DNA of 64,000 nucleotides from Comamonas sp. B21-038 (GTDB lineage: Bacteria > Pseudomonadota > Gammaproteobacteria > Burkholderiales > Burkholderiaceae_C), in contig NZ_CP092462.1 in assembly GCF_022387135.1 (NCBI RefSeq), positions 3,720,001-3,784,000 on the forward strand. The letters run 5' to 3'. The notes beneath the pieces were generated by a model. The model was given only the letters and a program-made list of their open reading frames with translations. It was not told the origin of the DNA and did not search any database. Numbering within the stretch: the stretch's first letter is position 1; each line of letters starts with the position of its first letter. The position numbers and the translations under genes are program-made. Positions 34,623-43,879 of this stretch are shown piece after piece.

Positions 34623-36766
34623 ACGGCTGGCGGCTTGCCGGCCAATGCGCAGTGCTGGGCAAAAGCCCAGAGGCGCGCCGCCTGGCCCAGCACACTCTCT
34701 TGCTGGTCGCTTTCCTGGTGGCCGCTGTCCGGGTTCAGCAGCAGCAAGGCCGGTGCCGTGCTGGTGGAGCGGCGGCGTACATTGGCGATCAGCTTGGCCG
34801 GCTCCCAGTAGGGCACCCGGTCATCCTTCAAGCCCGCCGTGCACAGCAGCGGTGGATACGCCGCCTCGCGCACGTTCTCGTAGGGTGACAGCGCGGCGAT
34901 GTAGTCATAGGCGGCAGGATCGGACAGCGGATCGCCCCAATCCGGGCGCAGCAGCGGTACCAGCGGGTGGCCGGCATCGCTCATGGTATTGAGCATGTCG
35001 ACAAAAGGCACCTGTGCAATCACGCCAGCCCATTGCCCGGGCCGCATGTTCATCGCGCCGCAGACCAGCAGGCCGCCGGCCGATATGCCGTGCGCCACCG
35101 TCTGCTGCGGCGTGCTGTAGCCCAGCCGCTGCAGATGCTGCGCGCAGGCGATGAAGTCGGTCAACGAGTTGCGCTTGTGCTCCCGGCAGCCGCCCTGGTA
35201 CCAGCCATGGCCTTTCTCGGAGCCGCCCCGCACATGGGCAATCGCATAGCGGTAGCCGGCATCGGCCCAGGCCAGCGCCGGCAGCGAGAACGAGGCCTCA
35301 TGCGCAATGCCATAGGCGCCATAGCCCGTCAGCAGCAGCGGCTGGGGCTGGCTGGCATCGATGTCCTTGCGCGAGAGCACCGTCAGCGGCACCCACTGGC
35401 CATCATCGGCACGGGCCTGCAGCCGCTCGATGCGGTAGTTCGCCGGATCCACCCCGCTCCAGGTCTCGCGCCCCACATCGGTGATCTGGCCATCGGCCAG
35501 GCGGATGTCCAGCCAGCGCGGCGGCTGGGCCGGCGTCTGGTGCTTGATGCGCACATGGCTGGCATCCCAGTGCTGGCCGGGCAAAAGTTCGAGACTGTAG
35601 GCGGGCTCGTCAAACCCGATGGTGGTCTCCGTCCCGTCACGCTGCAGCAGCACCAGCTGGGGCAGGCCATCGACGCGCTGCAGCCGCACCAGGGTGCTGG
35701 CAAAGGGCTGCATCATGGTGATGGGCACGCCCAGCCGGTGCGGGGCCAAGGTGTGCTGCGGCTGCAGCTGCGCCGGGTCCAGCCGCAGAATCTGGCGGTC
35801 GGTGGCGCCCCCGGCATTGGTCAGCGCGACCAGGCTGCCATCCCATTCATTGACCTCGTAGCGGATGCCGCGCTCGCGCGGGTGCAGCACGCGGGGCGCG
35901 GCATGCTCCTGGCCGGCAGCAATCAGACGCACCTCGCTGGTGTCCGGCCCGAACAGGCTCAGCACCACAAAACCGTTGGCCGCTGTGCGCACCACGCGCA
36001 TGAAGAGCGCCGGGTCTGATTCCTCATGCACCAGCACCGGCTGCCCGCCCTGCAGCGCACTGCGGTACAGGCGCGAGGGCCGGCTGTGCGCATCGCGCCA
36101 GATCCAGAACAGGTCCTGCGACGACGGTGAAAATGTCAGCCCGCCATAGCCAAAGGCGTCGCCCTCAACCAGCACCTGGGTCTGGCCCGTGTGGGTGTCA
36201 AGCACACAGATGCGGTGGCGGTCATTGCCGATCAGGTCTTCGGCCCAGGCGTAGTAGCGGTCATCGGGGCTGGCCTGGTGGTCGGTGGCGCGGTAATACA
36301 CCTGGCCTTGCGATTGCACGGCCTCGTCGACCAGGGTCTGCACCCGGCCATCCGAATGGCTGCGCACAAAGACCCGCTGGCCGCCCGCCCCTGGCCGGCT
36401 GCTGTAAACCCAGCCTTGCAGCGCGGCAGGCGGCGCCAGCTCCGTGCTGCAGACATGGGCCGCCATCGCGTCGTAAAAGCCCTGGGCCGATGCGGCCAGC
36501 GGCGCCAGCATCTGCTGCGCATACCGGCGCTCGGCCTGCAGCAGGCTGCCCAAAGGCTCGGGCAGCTCGTCCATGCTGCGCGTGCCGGTCTCGGGGATGT
36601 ACTTCAGCCAGGCAAAGTCATCATTGCGGCGGCGGCCCAGCTGTTCAATCCAGTGGTCCTGAGGCGCCGCACGCGGGGCGGCAAGGGCCGGCCAAACCGG
36701 CTGGGCTGCCGTGGCGGCATGGTCAGCGGCAGGCGCCAGGTTGGGGGCTTGTGGAGAAATGGGCAT
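34619..36766 (-). CDS. S9 prolyl oligopeptidase family protein (oligopeptidase B-like)
   Basis: A cytoplasmic serine peptidase of 715 aa with an N-terminal seven-bladed propeller (about 80-430) and a C-terminal alpha/beta hydrolase domain. The catalytic serine is in HGISAGGLL, the aspartate in GLKDDRVPYWEP and the histidine in NPDSGHQ. The length and the DDFAWLKY start of the domain fit oligopeptidase B, which cuts small peptides after basic residues. It has no signal peptide. It is convergent with the MFS gene, overlapping by three bases at the stops, and has its own transcription unit. Confidence 0.88.
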   Translation of the reverse strand: MPISPQAPNLAPAADHAATAAQPVWPALAAPRAAPQDHWIEQLGRRRNDDFAWLKYIPETGTRSMDELPEPLGSLLQAERRYAQQMLAPLAASAQGFYDAMAAHVCSTELAPPAALQGWVYSSRPGAGGQRVFVRSHSDGRVQTLVDEAVQSQGQVYYRATDHQASPDDRYYAWAEDLIGNDRHRICVLDTHTGQTQVLVEGDAFGYGGLTFSPSSQDLFWIWRDAHSRPSRLYRSALQGGQPVLVHEESDPALFMRVVRTAANGFVVLSLFGPDTSEVRLIAAGQEHAAPRVLHPRERGIRYEVNEWDGSLVALTNAGGATDRQILRLDPAQLQPQHTLAPHRLGVPITMMQPFASTLVRLQRVDGLPQLVLLQRDGTETTIGFDEPAYSLELLPGQHWDASHVRIKHQTPAQPPRWLDIRLADGQITDVGRETWSGVDPANYRIERLQARADDGQWVPLTVLSRKDIDASQPQPLLLTGYGAYGIAHEASFSLPALAWADAGYRYAIAHVRGGSEKGHGWYQGGCREHKRNSLTDFIACAQHLQRLGYSTPQQTVAHGISAGGLLVCGAMNMRPGQWAGVIAQVPFVDMLNTMSDAGHPLVPLLRPDWGDPLSDPAAYDYIAALSPYENVREAAYPPLLCTAGLKDDRVPYWEPAKLIANVRRRSTSTAPALLLLNPDSGHQESDQQESVLGQAARLWAFAQHCALAGKPPAV

Positions 36767-36844
36767 GGAGCAGCATTTTAGGGAGGCTGCGCTACAGCCC
36801 AGTCCCTAAGGCCAAACACCGGGCAGGCCCAGCGAGCGTCCATG

Positions 36845-36876
36845 AAAAATGGCAGCGAACCGGGATTCGCTGCCAT
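36845..36876 (-). terminator. Terminator after corC
   Basis: An 11-bp stem (ATGGCAGCGAA/TTCGCTGCCAT) with a 6-base loop and, on the minus strand, a five-T tract. It lies about 50 bases after the corC stop. Confidence 0.88.
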
Positions 36877-36924
36877 GGTGGGCTGCCTGGCTGCAGGCGG
36901 TATGGGCGCCTGGCCGGCGCTGGC

Positions 36925-37808
36925 TCAGGCGTCTGCGGCCGGGTCCGATACCGGCGCGGCCCGCTGCACGCGGAACCAGCGCACGGCGCCGCCCTTGGTC
37001 AGCAGCACCTCGAAGTGCAGGCCACCCAGCATGATGTGGGCGCCGCGCTTGGGCACATGGCCCAGCTCATGGGCAATCAGGCCGCCAATGGTCTCAAACG
37101 ATTCATCGGGGTCGCTGCTCTCCAGCACCACGTTGAACTCGTCGGCCACCCGCTCGACCGGCGTATCGCCCGAGATGCGGAAAGTGTCATCGGCCAGCGC
37201 GAAGATGTCGCCCTCGTCCTCGGGCAGGTCGAACTCGTCCTCGATCTCGCCGACGATCTGCTCGAGCACGTCTTCAATCGTGACCAGGCCGGCAACACGG
37301 CCAAACTCATCGATGACGATGGCCAGGTGGTTGCGGTTACCCCGGAACTCGCGCAGCAGGTCGTTGAGGCCCTTGCTCTCGGGCACAAACACCGCCGGGC
37401 GCAGCAGCGCACGCAGATTGAGTTGGGGGAACGTTGGAGCTTGAGCAGGTCCTTGGCCATCAGAATGCCAATGATGTTTTCCTGCTCGCCCTGGAACACC
37501 GGAAATCGCGAATGCGCGGTGTTGATGACGGTGTGCAGCACCGACTCATAGTCGGCCTCGATGTCGACCAGGTCCATGCGCGGTGCGGCCACCATCACAT
37601 CGCCTGCGGTCATGTCTTCCATGCGGATAACCCGCTCCAGCATCACGCGGGAGTCGGCGTTGATGACATCGTTGCTTTCGGCTTCTGCCAGGGTTTCGAT
37701 CAACTCGTCCGGGGAGTCCGGAGCCGGGTGAATCAGTTCGGCGACCTTCTGAAAAAAGGTGCGTTTGTCTTCCTTGTCAGGGAAGCGCGAGGGATGGGGG
37801 TCTGACAC
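36925..37808 (-). pseudogene. corC: corC (HlyC/CorC family) broken by a one-base frameshift
   Basis: A CBS-domain protein of the CorC family, linked to magnesium/cobalt efflux and, in many Gram-negatives, co-operonic with lnt. The first part (GTG at 37808 to about residue 125) matches CorC up to KDLLKLQRSP; the remainder is CorC-like only in the next frame (LNDLLREF, VIDEFGRVAGLVTIEDVLEQIVGEI). Restoring one base in the C5 run (plus-strand G run, 37425-37429) gives a continuous 294-aa protein, the family length. The break is either a base-call error or a real loss. Stop codons in the shifted frame would truncate the product if real. Confidence 0.85.
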
Positions 37809-37932
37809 TGTCTTGGAATGCAGGACGTGCGGTAGTGAAACAAGTGATCAGCATAACGGATTGCGGATTTCCTCCGAAATCGCTGCCGAATTATTCAGCA
37901 CCACAGCACCCCCACCACTGCCTCGCGGGCGC

Positions 37933-38685
37933 TCACTGGCCCGATTTGTGCCTGCCTTGCTGCACGTCACGGCGCACTTCCTGCACGGTGGACAGGAAAT
38001 CCCAGAACTGGCGCGCCTGCTTCTTGAACTGGTAGTCCATCTCGCCCATCTGGTCCTCGACCAGGTCGGCCATGCGCGTGTCAAAGCCTGCGGGCGGCAG
38101 CTTCAGATAAGCCTCGGACTCGGAGCCATCGCGCTCCACGGTGGCGCCGGCCTTGCGGGCAATCTTCAGCATCGCGGTGTTCTCCGACAGTGCATGGATG
38201 AACAGCATCTGCACGCCCTTGGTGCGGGCGTCCATCGCGGCGCGCTCGAACAGTCGGCTGCCCAGCCCCTTGCCCCGGCCGGACTTGAGCACGGAGACGC
38301 CGAACTCTGCGCAGCTGGCCATGTCCGATGACGGTGGCGCATAGGCCACATGGGCCATCGCAATCAGCTTGAGGCTGCGGTTGTAGATGCCAAAGATCTC
38401 GTCACGCTCGAAGTTGAGCCCGTCCACATAGCGCTCAATCTGCGCATCGCTGGCCTGGTAGCCAAAACGCAGATAGCGGTCCTGCGCATCCAGGCTCAGC
38501 AGGTGGGCGAGGATGCGTGGGCGGTGACGCTCGCTGAGGGCGCGGATAGGAACCATAGAGGCGGAAGGTCGTGGCTTCTTGCCGTCGGGCTGCTGCGGGC
38601 TCTCGCCCCACCGGCCAAAGAAGGGGAAAAACGCCATCATGCCGTTCGCAACGGATGAAGGGAACCATTCTTTCGTCGTGATCAT
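37933..38685 (-). CDS. GNAT acetyltransferase, probably from a leaderless mRNA
   Basis: A 250-aa protein with a GNAT domain in residues about 45-190. The acetyl-CoA-binding motif A is FGVSVLKSGRGKGLGSRLF, with the R/Q-x-x-G-x-G core GRGKGLG. Residues 1-40 are atypical and the C-terminal 60 contain a charged helix (DQMGEMDYQFKKQARQF). No ribosome site precedes the ATG at 38685. The promoter hexamers place the transcript start at or within a base or two of that ATG, which favours a leaderless message. A later start at MVPIRALSERH is possible. Substrate unknown. Confidence 0.8.
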   Translation of the reverse strand: MITTKEWFPSSVANGMMAFFPFFGRWGESPQQPDGKKPRPSASMVPIRALSERHRPRILAHLLSLDAQDRYLRFGYQASDAQIERYVDGLNFERDEIFGIYNRSLKLIAMAHVAYAPPSSDMASCAEFGVSVLKSGRGKGLGSRLFERAAMDARTKGVQMLFIHALSENTAMLKIARKAGATVERDGSESEAYLKLPPAGFDTRMADLVEDQMGEMDYQFKKQARQFWDFLSTVQEVRRDVQQGRHKSGQ

Positions 38686-38691
38686 GGGGTA

Positions 38692-38720
38692 AATATACGG
38701 GTTAACCCGCGTATTATCAA
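38692..38720 (-). promoter_or_regulatory. Strong promoter with a 12-base palindrome in its spacer
   Basis: On the minus strand: TTGATA, a 17-base spacer and TATATT, near-consensus sigma70 hexamers. The spacer contains CGGGTTAACCCG (38698-38709), a perfect 12-base palindrome touching the -10. A protein bound there would block RNA polymerase, so this is a good repressor site. The predicted +1 is the ATG of the acetyltransferase gene. Confidence 0.75.
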
Positions 38721-38722
38721 TC

Positions 38723-38739
38723 ATGCTGCAATGCAGCAT
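38723..38739. promoter_or_regulatory. Second palindrome directly upstream of the GNAT promoter
   Basis: Eight-base arms ATGCTGCA and TGCAGCAT around one central A, just outside the -35 hexamer. Its distance from the CGGGTTAACCCG element fits a second regulator or an upstream activator site. Confidence 0.4.
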
Positions 38740-38900
38740 ATTTCGTGCCTATGGCTTACCCCGCGCTTACAAAGGGTATTCAGCGCCCGCAGCCATGCGG
38801 CTTTGCGCCGGGCGCGGGCACTGGGGCATGCAGTTCAACGGGCCGCTCAACGGCCTGGCGATTGCAGCGCGGGTTGCGCTGGCGCAAAAAGTAATAGGTC

Positions 38901-39398
38901 TCAGACCCCGGGCAGCACTGGCAAAGCTGTGGTGAGCTTGACACGGTCCAGCACAAAGCTGGTCTTGCAATCCTGCACGGCGGGGTGGCGCAGCAAGGTG
39001 TCCAACACAAAGCGGCTGTAGTGCGCCATGTCGGCGACGACCACACGCAGCAGATAATCCATGTCGCCGGTCAGCGCCACGCACTCCACCACCTCGGGCC
39101 AGCTTTGCACGCTGGCGCGGAAGAGATCGAGCGGGTTGCGCTTGCTCGCCTCGGTGAACTTCTCCAGCCGCACATTGAGGTAGGCCGTCATCGACAAGCC
39201 CACCGCTTCGGGCTTGACCAGCGCCACATAGCGCTCGATGACCCCCACCTCTTCGAGGCGCTTGACCCGGCGCAGCACCGCGCTGGACGACAGGCCTACC
39301 TGCTCGCCCACGACGTCATAGGTCTCGCGGCCATTGAGCTGCAGGCGCTGCAGGATGGCACGGTCAAGCTTGTCCAGGGGGTAGGCAGTGGTGGTCAT
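38901..39398 (-). CDS. Lrp/AsnC-family regulator
   Basis: A 165-aa Lrp-type regulator. The N-terminal helix-turn-helix spans about residues 8-58 (LDRAILQRLQLNG, GLSSSAVLRRVKRLEEVGVI), followed by the RAM ligand-binding domain (VVECVALTGDMDYLLRVVV). It is divergent from the HPPD gene 218 bases away. The position suggests control of aromatic amino acid degradation in response to Phe or Tyr. Confidence 0.92.
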   Translation of the reverse strand: MTTTAYPLDKLDRAILQRLQLNGRETYDVVGEQVGLSSSAVLRRVKRLEEVGVIERYVALVKPEAVGLSMTAYLNVRLEKFTEASKRNPLDLFRASVQSWPEVVECVALTGDMDYLLRVVVADMAHYSRFVLDTLLRHPAVQDCKTSFVLDRVKLTTALPVLPGV

Positions 39399-39616
39399 GG
39401 CAACGGTCCGGATGGTTTTGCTGCACCGCAGCAGCGCGACACAACAGGATCACGCAATTTTAATGCTTGATTTCCGGCAAGATCACATAAAACAGGCTTT
39501 ACATGCGATAAGACTGGGATAAATCGCCAAAATGCTGCGCACCAAGGCCGGTACAGTGGAGCCACAGCAGCCAGCCGATGCTGGCGCCACCAGAGACGAT
39601 CCACAGGAGACCCGCG

Positions 39617-40741
39617 ATGACCGCCGCCATTCCCCACCAGACCATTGAGTTCACGACCTGGGACAACCCCATGGGCACCGACGGTTTCGAGTTCATCGAA
39701 TATGCCGCACCCGATCCGGTCGCGATGGGCAAGGTCTTTACATCGATGGGCTTCAAACCCGTCGCGCGCCACCGCCACAAGAACGTGACCCTGTACCGCC
39801 AGGGCGAGATCAACTTCATCATCAACGCCGAGCCCGACAGCTTTGCCCAGCGCTTTGCCCGCCTCCACGGCCCCAGCGTCTGTGCCATCGCCTTCCGCGT
39901 GCAGGATGCCAAGGCCGCCTACGAACGCGCACTGGGCCTGGGCGCCTGGGGCTATGCCGGCCAGGCCGGCCCGGGCGAGCTGAACATCCCCGCGATCAAG
40001 GGCATTGGCGACAGCCTGATCTACCTGGTGGACCGCTGGCGCGGCAAGAACGGCGCACAAGCCGGTGACATCGGCAACATCGGCTTCTTCGATGTGGACT
40101 TCGAGCCGCTGCCCGGCGTCAGCGCCGAGGAAGCGCTGAACCCGCATGGCCATGGCCTGACCTATATCGACCACCTGACCCACAACGTGCACCGTGGCCG
40201 CATGGACGAATGGGCCGGCTTCTACGAGCGCCTGTTCAATTTCCGCGAGATCAAGTACTTCGACATTGAAGGCCAGGTCACCGGCGTCAAGAGCAAGGCC
40301 ATGACCAGTCCCTGCGGCAAGATCCGCATCCCCATCAACGAAGAGGGCAAGGAAAAGGCCGGCCAGATCCAGGAATACCTGGATATGTACAACGGCGAAG
40401 GCATCCAGCACATCGCGATGGGCTCGGACAACCTCTATGAAACCGTGGACCGGTTGCGTGCCGGCGGCGTCAAGCTGCTCGACACCATCGACACCTACTA
40501 CGAGCTGGTCGACAAGCGCCTGCCCGACCATGGCGAGGACGTGGCCGAGCTGAAAAAGCGCAAGATCCTGATCGATGGCACCGGCCAGAAGTTGCTGCTG
40601 CAGATCTTCAGCGAAAACCAGCTCGGCCCCATCTTCTTCGAGTTCATCCAGCGCAAGGGCGACGACGGTTTTGGCAATGGCAATTTCAAGGCGCTGTTCG
40701 AGAGCATTGAGCTCGATCAGATGCGCCGTGGGGTGCTATAG
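39617..40741 (+). CDS. hppD: 4-hydroxyphenylpyruvate dioxygenase
   Basis: Converts 4-hydroxyphenylpyruvate to homogentisate with Fe(II) and oxygen, the second step of tyrosine breakdown. The 374 aa form two vicinal-oxygen-chelate halves. The iron ligands are His186 (YIDHLTHNV), His265 (GIQHIAMG) and Glu342 (FFEFIQRKG). An AGGAG site lies eight bases before the ATG at 39617. It heads an HPPD, Bug receptor, PhhA string on the plus strand and is divergent from the Lrp regulator. Confidence 0.96.
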   Translation: MTAAIPHQTIEFTTWDNPMGTDGFEFIEYAAPDPVAMGKVFTSMGFKPVARHRHKNVTLYRQGEINFIINAEPDSFAQRFARLHGPSVCAIAFRVQDAKAAYERALGLGAWGYAGQAGPGELNIPAIKGIGDSLIYLVDRWRGKNGAQAGDIGNIGFFDVDFEPLPGVSAEEALNPHGHGLTYIDHLTHNVHRGRMDEWAGFYERLFNFREIKYFDIEGQVTGVKSKAMTSPCGKIRIPINEEGKEKAGQIQEYLDMYNGEGIQHIAMGSDNLYETVDRLRAGGVKLLDTIDTYYELVDKRLPDHGEDVAELKKRKILIDGTGQKLLLQIFSENQLGPIFFEFIQRKGDDGFGNGNFKALFESIELDQMRRGVL

Positions 40742-40831
40742 GAAAAATTGAACGGTCGCAGCATTGATATTCCTTAATTTGCCATGCGGCCTCTCTATAC
40801 TGCGGAGCGATTTATCAATCTGGAAACAATT

Positions 40832-41797
40832 GTGAAACGCTCCGTCACCTTCGCCGCCATTCTGTCTGGTTTCATGTTGGCTGCCAGCGCGCAGAACGCC
40901 AGCCAGCCGCTGACCTTCGTGGTCCCCTACCCCGCCGGCGGCCCGCTGGACACCTCGGCCCACCTGCTGGCCCAGGGTGCTGAAAAGCAGTTGGGCGCCA
41001 TCACGGTGGCCAACAAGCCGGGCGCGGGCGGCGCCACCGGCGCAGCACTGGTGGCCCATGCCAAGCCCCAGGAAAACATGGTGCTGATGGGCGCGGTGGC
41101 CACGCATGCGGTGCTGCCCTACCTGGGCACGCCCCCCCAGTACGACGCACAGAAGGACTTCAAGCCGCTGATCCTGGTAGCGCGCGTGCCCAACGTGCTG
41201 GTGATGAAAAAGAGCCGCGCCGACCAGCTGGGCATCAAGACCACCTCGGAGATGGTGGCCTACATCAAGGGCCACCCCGGCACGTTGAAGATGGGCTCGG
41301 GCGGCAACGGCAGTATCGGCCATATCTCCGGCGAGATGCTCAAGTCGCTGGCCAACCTGCAGATGCCCAGCGTGCCTTATGCCGGCGCCGCACCGGCCCA
41401 GAAGGCCTTGCTGGGGGGCGAGATCGATGTGGTGTTCGACAACCTGGCCTCGGCCCTGCCGCTGATCAAGTCCGGCGAACTGCTGGCACTGGCGGTGACG
41501 ACCTCGGACCGCAATGTTGCCTTGCCCCAGGTGCCGCCGGTGAACGAAGCGGTGCCGGGCTTTGATGTGTCCACCTGGTTCGGGGTATTTGCGCCCGCCA
41601 GCCTGCCTGACCAGGAAGCACAGAAGTACGCCTACGCGTTCCAAGGTGCGCTGACCGACCCGCGCTTCAAGGCCGAATACCTGAAGATGGGCATTGGCCC
41701 GGAAGACATGCGCCTCAAGGAGCTGTCGCACTTTGTTTCGCAGGAAGGACGCAAGTTTCAGTTTCTGATCAACACGATCAAGATCAAGGCCAACTGA
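40832..41797 (+). CDS. Bug-family receptor within the Phe/Tyr degradation cluster
   Basis: A Bug/TctC-type periplasmic receptor. The GTG at 40832 is chosen because it gives a compact signal peptide, KRSVTFAAILSGF, cleaved after ASA; an ATG at 40784 in the same frame would add 16 residues. The mature N-terminus QPLTFVVPYPAGGPLD and NKPGAGGATGAA are family landmarks. It lies 90 bases after hppD and 63 bases before phhA, on the same strand. That placement suggests its ligand is linked to phenylalanine or tyrosine, such as an aryl-pyruvate, but no homologue-based ligand can be assigned. Confidence 0.88.
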   Translation: MKRSVTFAAILSGFMLAASAQNASQPLTFVVPYPAGGPLDTSAHLLAQGAEKQLGAITVANKPGAGGATGAALVAHAKPQENMVLMGAVATHAVLPYLGTPPQYDAQKDFKPLILVARVPNVLVMKKSRADQLGIKTTSEMVAYIKGHPGTLKMGSGGNGSIGHISGEMLKSLANLQMPSVPYAGAAPAQKALLGGEIDVVFDNLASALPLIKSGELLALAVTTSDRNVALPQVPPVNEAVPGFDVSTWFGVFAPASLPDQEAQKYAYAFQGALTDPRFKAEYLKMGIGPEDMRLKELSHFVSQEGRKFQFLINTIKIKAN

Positions 41798-41860
41798 GCG
41801 CCTGCAGCCCATCAACTGCGGGTGCCCGGCTGGTCTCTATAAAAAATGAAGGAGCACAGC

Positions 41861-42688
41861 ATGGGACAAGCACCTGTGGTTTATGGACAATCCGACCGCC
41901 CACCCCGCGGCGACTACAGCCGTGCGCAGGAGGACTACACCTGCGCGCAAGATTACGCCGCCTACACCGAGGCCGACCACGACACCTACCGGCGTCTGTA
42001 TGCGCGCCAAAAGGCTTTGCTGCCGGGGCTGGCGAGCCAGGCCTTCATCGATGCGCTGCCCTCGCTGGGCGTTGAAGACCGCATTCCCCGCTTTGAAGAC
42101 ATCAACCAGCGCCTGCGCCAGGCGACAGGCTGGGAGATCGTGGCCGTACCGGGCCTGATCCCCGAAGTGCCATTCTTCAGCCTGCTGGCCAACCGCAAGT
42201 TCCCGGTCACCGACTGGATCCGCAAGCCCGAAGAGTTCGACTATGTGGTCGAGCCCGATATCTTCCATGACCTCTTCGGCCATGTGCCCTTGCTGTTCAA
42301 CCCGGTGATTGCCGACTATGTGCAGCGCTACGGCCAGGGCGGGCTCAAGGCCGAGCGCCTGGGTGCCTGCGAAATGCTCAGCCGCCTGTACTGGTACACG
42401 ATCGAGTTCGGCCTGATCCGCGAGCAAGGGGAGATCCGCGCCTATGGCGCCGGCATCCTGAGCTCATCGGGTGAGCTGCAGCATGCCGTCACCAGCCCGC
42501 TGCCCCAGCGCCTGCCGCTGTCGCTGGAGCGCACGATGCGCACCCGCTACAAGATCGACACGTACCAGCAGACCTATTTCGTCATCGACGATTTCCAGCA
42601 GCTGTTTGACATGACCGAAGGCGACTTCACCCCCGTGTATGCCGCATTGCGCGGCCTGCCGGAGCTGGCAGCAGACGCGCGCGGCTGA
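41861..42688 (+). CDS. phhA: Phenylalanine 4-monooxygenase PhhA
   Basis: Hydroxylates phenylalanine to tyrosine with iron and a tetrahydropterin. The 275-aa protein is the single-domain bacterial type. The iron ligands are His136 and His141 (FHDLFGHVPLL) and Glu182 (YWYTIEFGL). The ATG at 41861 has AAGGAG seven bases upstream, better than an ATG five codons earlier. The usual partner phhB (pterin dehydratase) is not in the window. With hppD it starts phenylalanine degradation. Its 3' end is 17 bases from the convergent AraC gene. Confidence 0.95.
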   Translation: MGQAPVVYGQSDRPPRGDYSRAQEDYTCAQDYAAYTEADHDTYRRLYARQKALLPGLASQAFIDALPSLGVEDRIPRFEDINQRLRQATGWEIVAVPGLIPEVPFFSLLANRKFPVTDWIRKPEEFDYVVEPDIFHDLFGHVPLLFNPVIADYVQRYGQGGLKAERLGACEMLSRLYWYTIEFGLIREQGEIRAYGAGILSSSGELQHAVTSPLPQRLPLSLERTMRTRYKIDTYQQTYFVIDDFQQLFDMTEGDFTPVYAALRGLPELAADARG

Positions 42689-42705
42689 TACCAGGCGCGC
42701 GCCGC

Positions 42706-43722
42706 TCAGCGGTAGCGCTTGCAGGTCTGGGACGGCAGCTCGGCAAACAGCGCCTTGTACTCCTGCGCAAAGCGGCCAAAGTGCCAAAAGCCCCAGGCCA
42801 GTGCGGCATCGGACACGCTGCTGCCCTGCTTGATCGCGCGGCGTGCACCATTGAGGCGCACCGCGCGCAGATAGCTTTGCGGCGAGATGCCCAGCACTTC
42901 CTGGAACGAGTACTGCAAGGCCCGGCGGCTCACCGCCAGCGCCTGGCACAGGTCTTCCACCGTCAATGAGCCATCGGCACCGGTCGCCACCACCCGCTCC
43001 CGCGCCAGGCTGACGATATGCGCACGCCGCTGGTACGACAGCTGTTCATCGGCCTCGCTGCCCACCCCATCGCGCAGCACGGCGGCAATGGCGGCCAGCA
43101 CATCGCCGGCCATCTCGTCGAGCTGCTGGGGCGGCAAGGCCCCGGGCGCCGTCTGCGCCAGGCACTGCTGCATGTCGGACAGCAGAATCGGCAGGCGCCA
43201 GCGCTCATGGGCCGACACCGGCCGCAGATGCGGCTGCGCCAGCTGGGCCTGCAGCTGCTCGCGCTCGCTGGCGGTCAGGTAGGGCTCCAGGCTTCCCTGC
43301 TCCACGACAAAATCAATGATCTCCAGGCCACCCGGCGAGACAAACTCGAAGGGGCCATCGCCCGAAAACACAATCGCATGCCCTTCGCTGCAGGAGCGGT
43401 TGCAGAACATGGTGTTGCCCGGAATGCTGCTGGGCAGCCCGATGGCCAGTTGCCCGGCGCGCAATGCCCCGGTCTGGTGCAGTGCCTGGCTGGAGAACTC
43501 GCGCCAGGCCTGGATGGGCCCCAGATGCAGGCTGGTCACCCGGCCCTCGAAGCTGCCCGCTGACAGCTGCTCATAGCGCTGGTTCCAGCCCTGCAGCAGG
43601 GCCGCCTGCTCGTCGACATCACAGGTCTGCGCCACCTGCGCCGCTGGCGCGCCTGCAGCGGCGCTGTGCTCCGCCCGGCGGCTGCTCAGCGTGGGCGATG
43701 GACAAGGGGCGCTCAAGGACAT
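42706..43722 (-). CDS. AraC-family regulator of ethanolamine use (EutR-like)
   Basis: A 338-aa AraC-type activator. The C-terminal double helix-turn-helix spans about residues 240-335 (EDLCQALAVSRRALQYSFQE, then ALAWGFWHFGRFAQEYKALFAE). The N-terminal part is a sensor domain. It is divergent from the ethanolamine permease and ammonia-lyase genes, 157 bases away. The GFWHFGRFAQEY C-terminal stretch is typical of regulators found beside eut genes. The assignment as a EutR equivalent therefore combines family and position. Confidence 0.88.
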   Translation of the reverse strand: MSLSAPCPSPTLSSRRAEHSAAAGAPAAQVAQTCDVDEQAALLQGWNQRYEQLSAGSFEGRVTSLHLGPIQAWREFSSQALHQTGALRAGQLAIGLPSSIPGNTMFCNRSCSEGHAIVFSGDGPFEFVSPGGLEIIDFVVEQGSLEPYLTASEREQLQAQLAQPHLRPVSAHERWRLPILLSDMQQCLAQTAPGALPPQQLDEMAGDVLAAIAAVLRDGVGSEADEQLSYQRRAHIVSLARERVVATGADGSLTVEDLCQALAVSRRALQYSFQEVLGISPQSYLRAVRLNGARRAIKQGSSVSDAALAWGFWHFGRFAQEYKALFAELPSQTCKRYR

Positions 43723-43879
43723 GGAGGCGCTGTGGCGTGGCGAGGCATACCGGCATGGTCATGCAAAAAGCGGACCAAGGTCAACCCAGCCTTCCCCTGA
43801 TCCAGATTTGCCGAAATCGGATAGAGCGCAGCCCGCATTCTTGCCACCATGGGAAGCACCACAGTTCACGAGGTAGGCC

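Noticed and set aside
43723..43879. A cobalamin riboswitch before the ethanolamine genes
   Set aside because: The gap is only 157 bases and I see no B12-box-like sequence or long paired elements.
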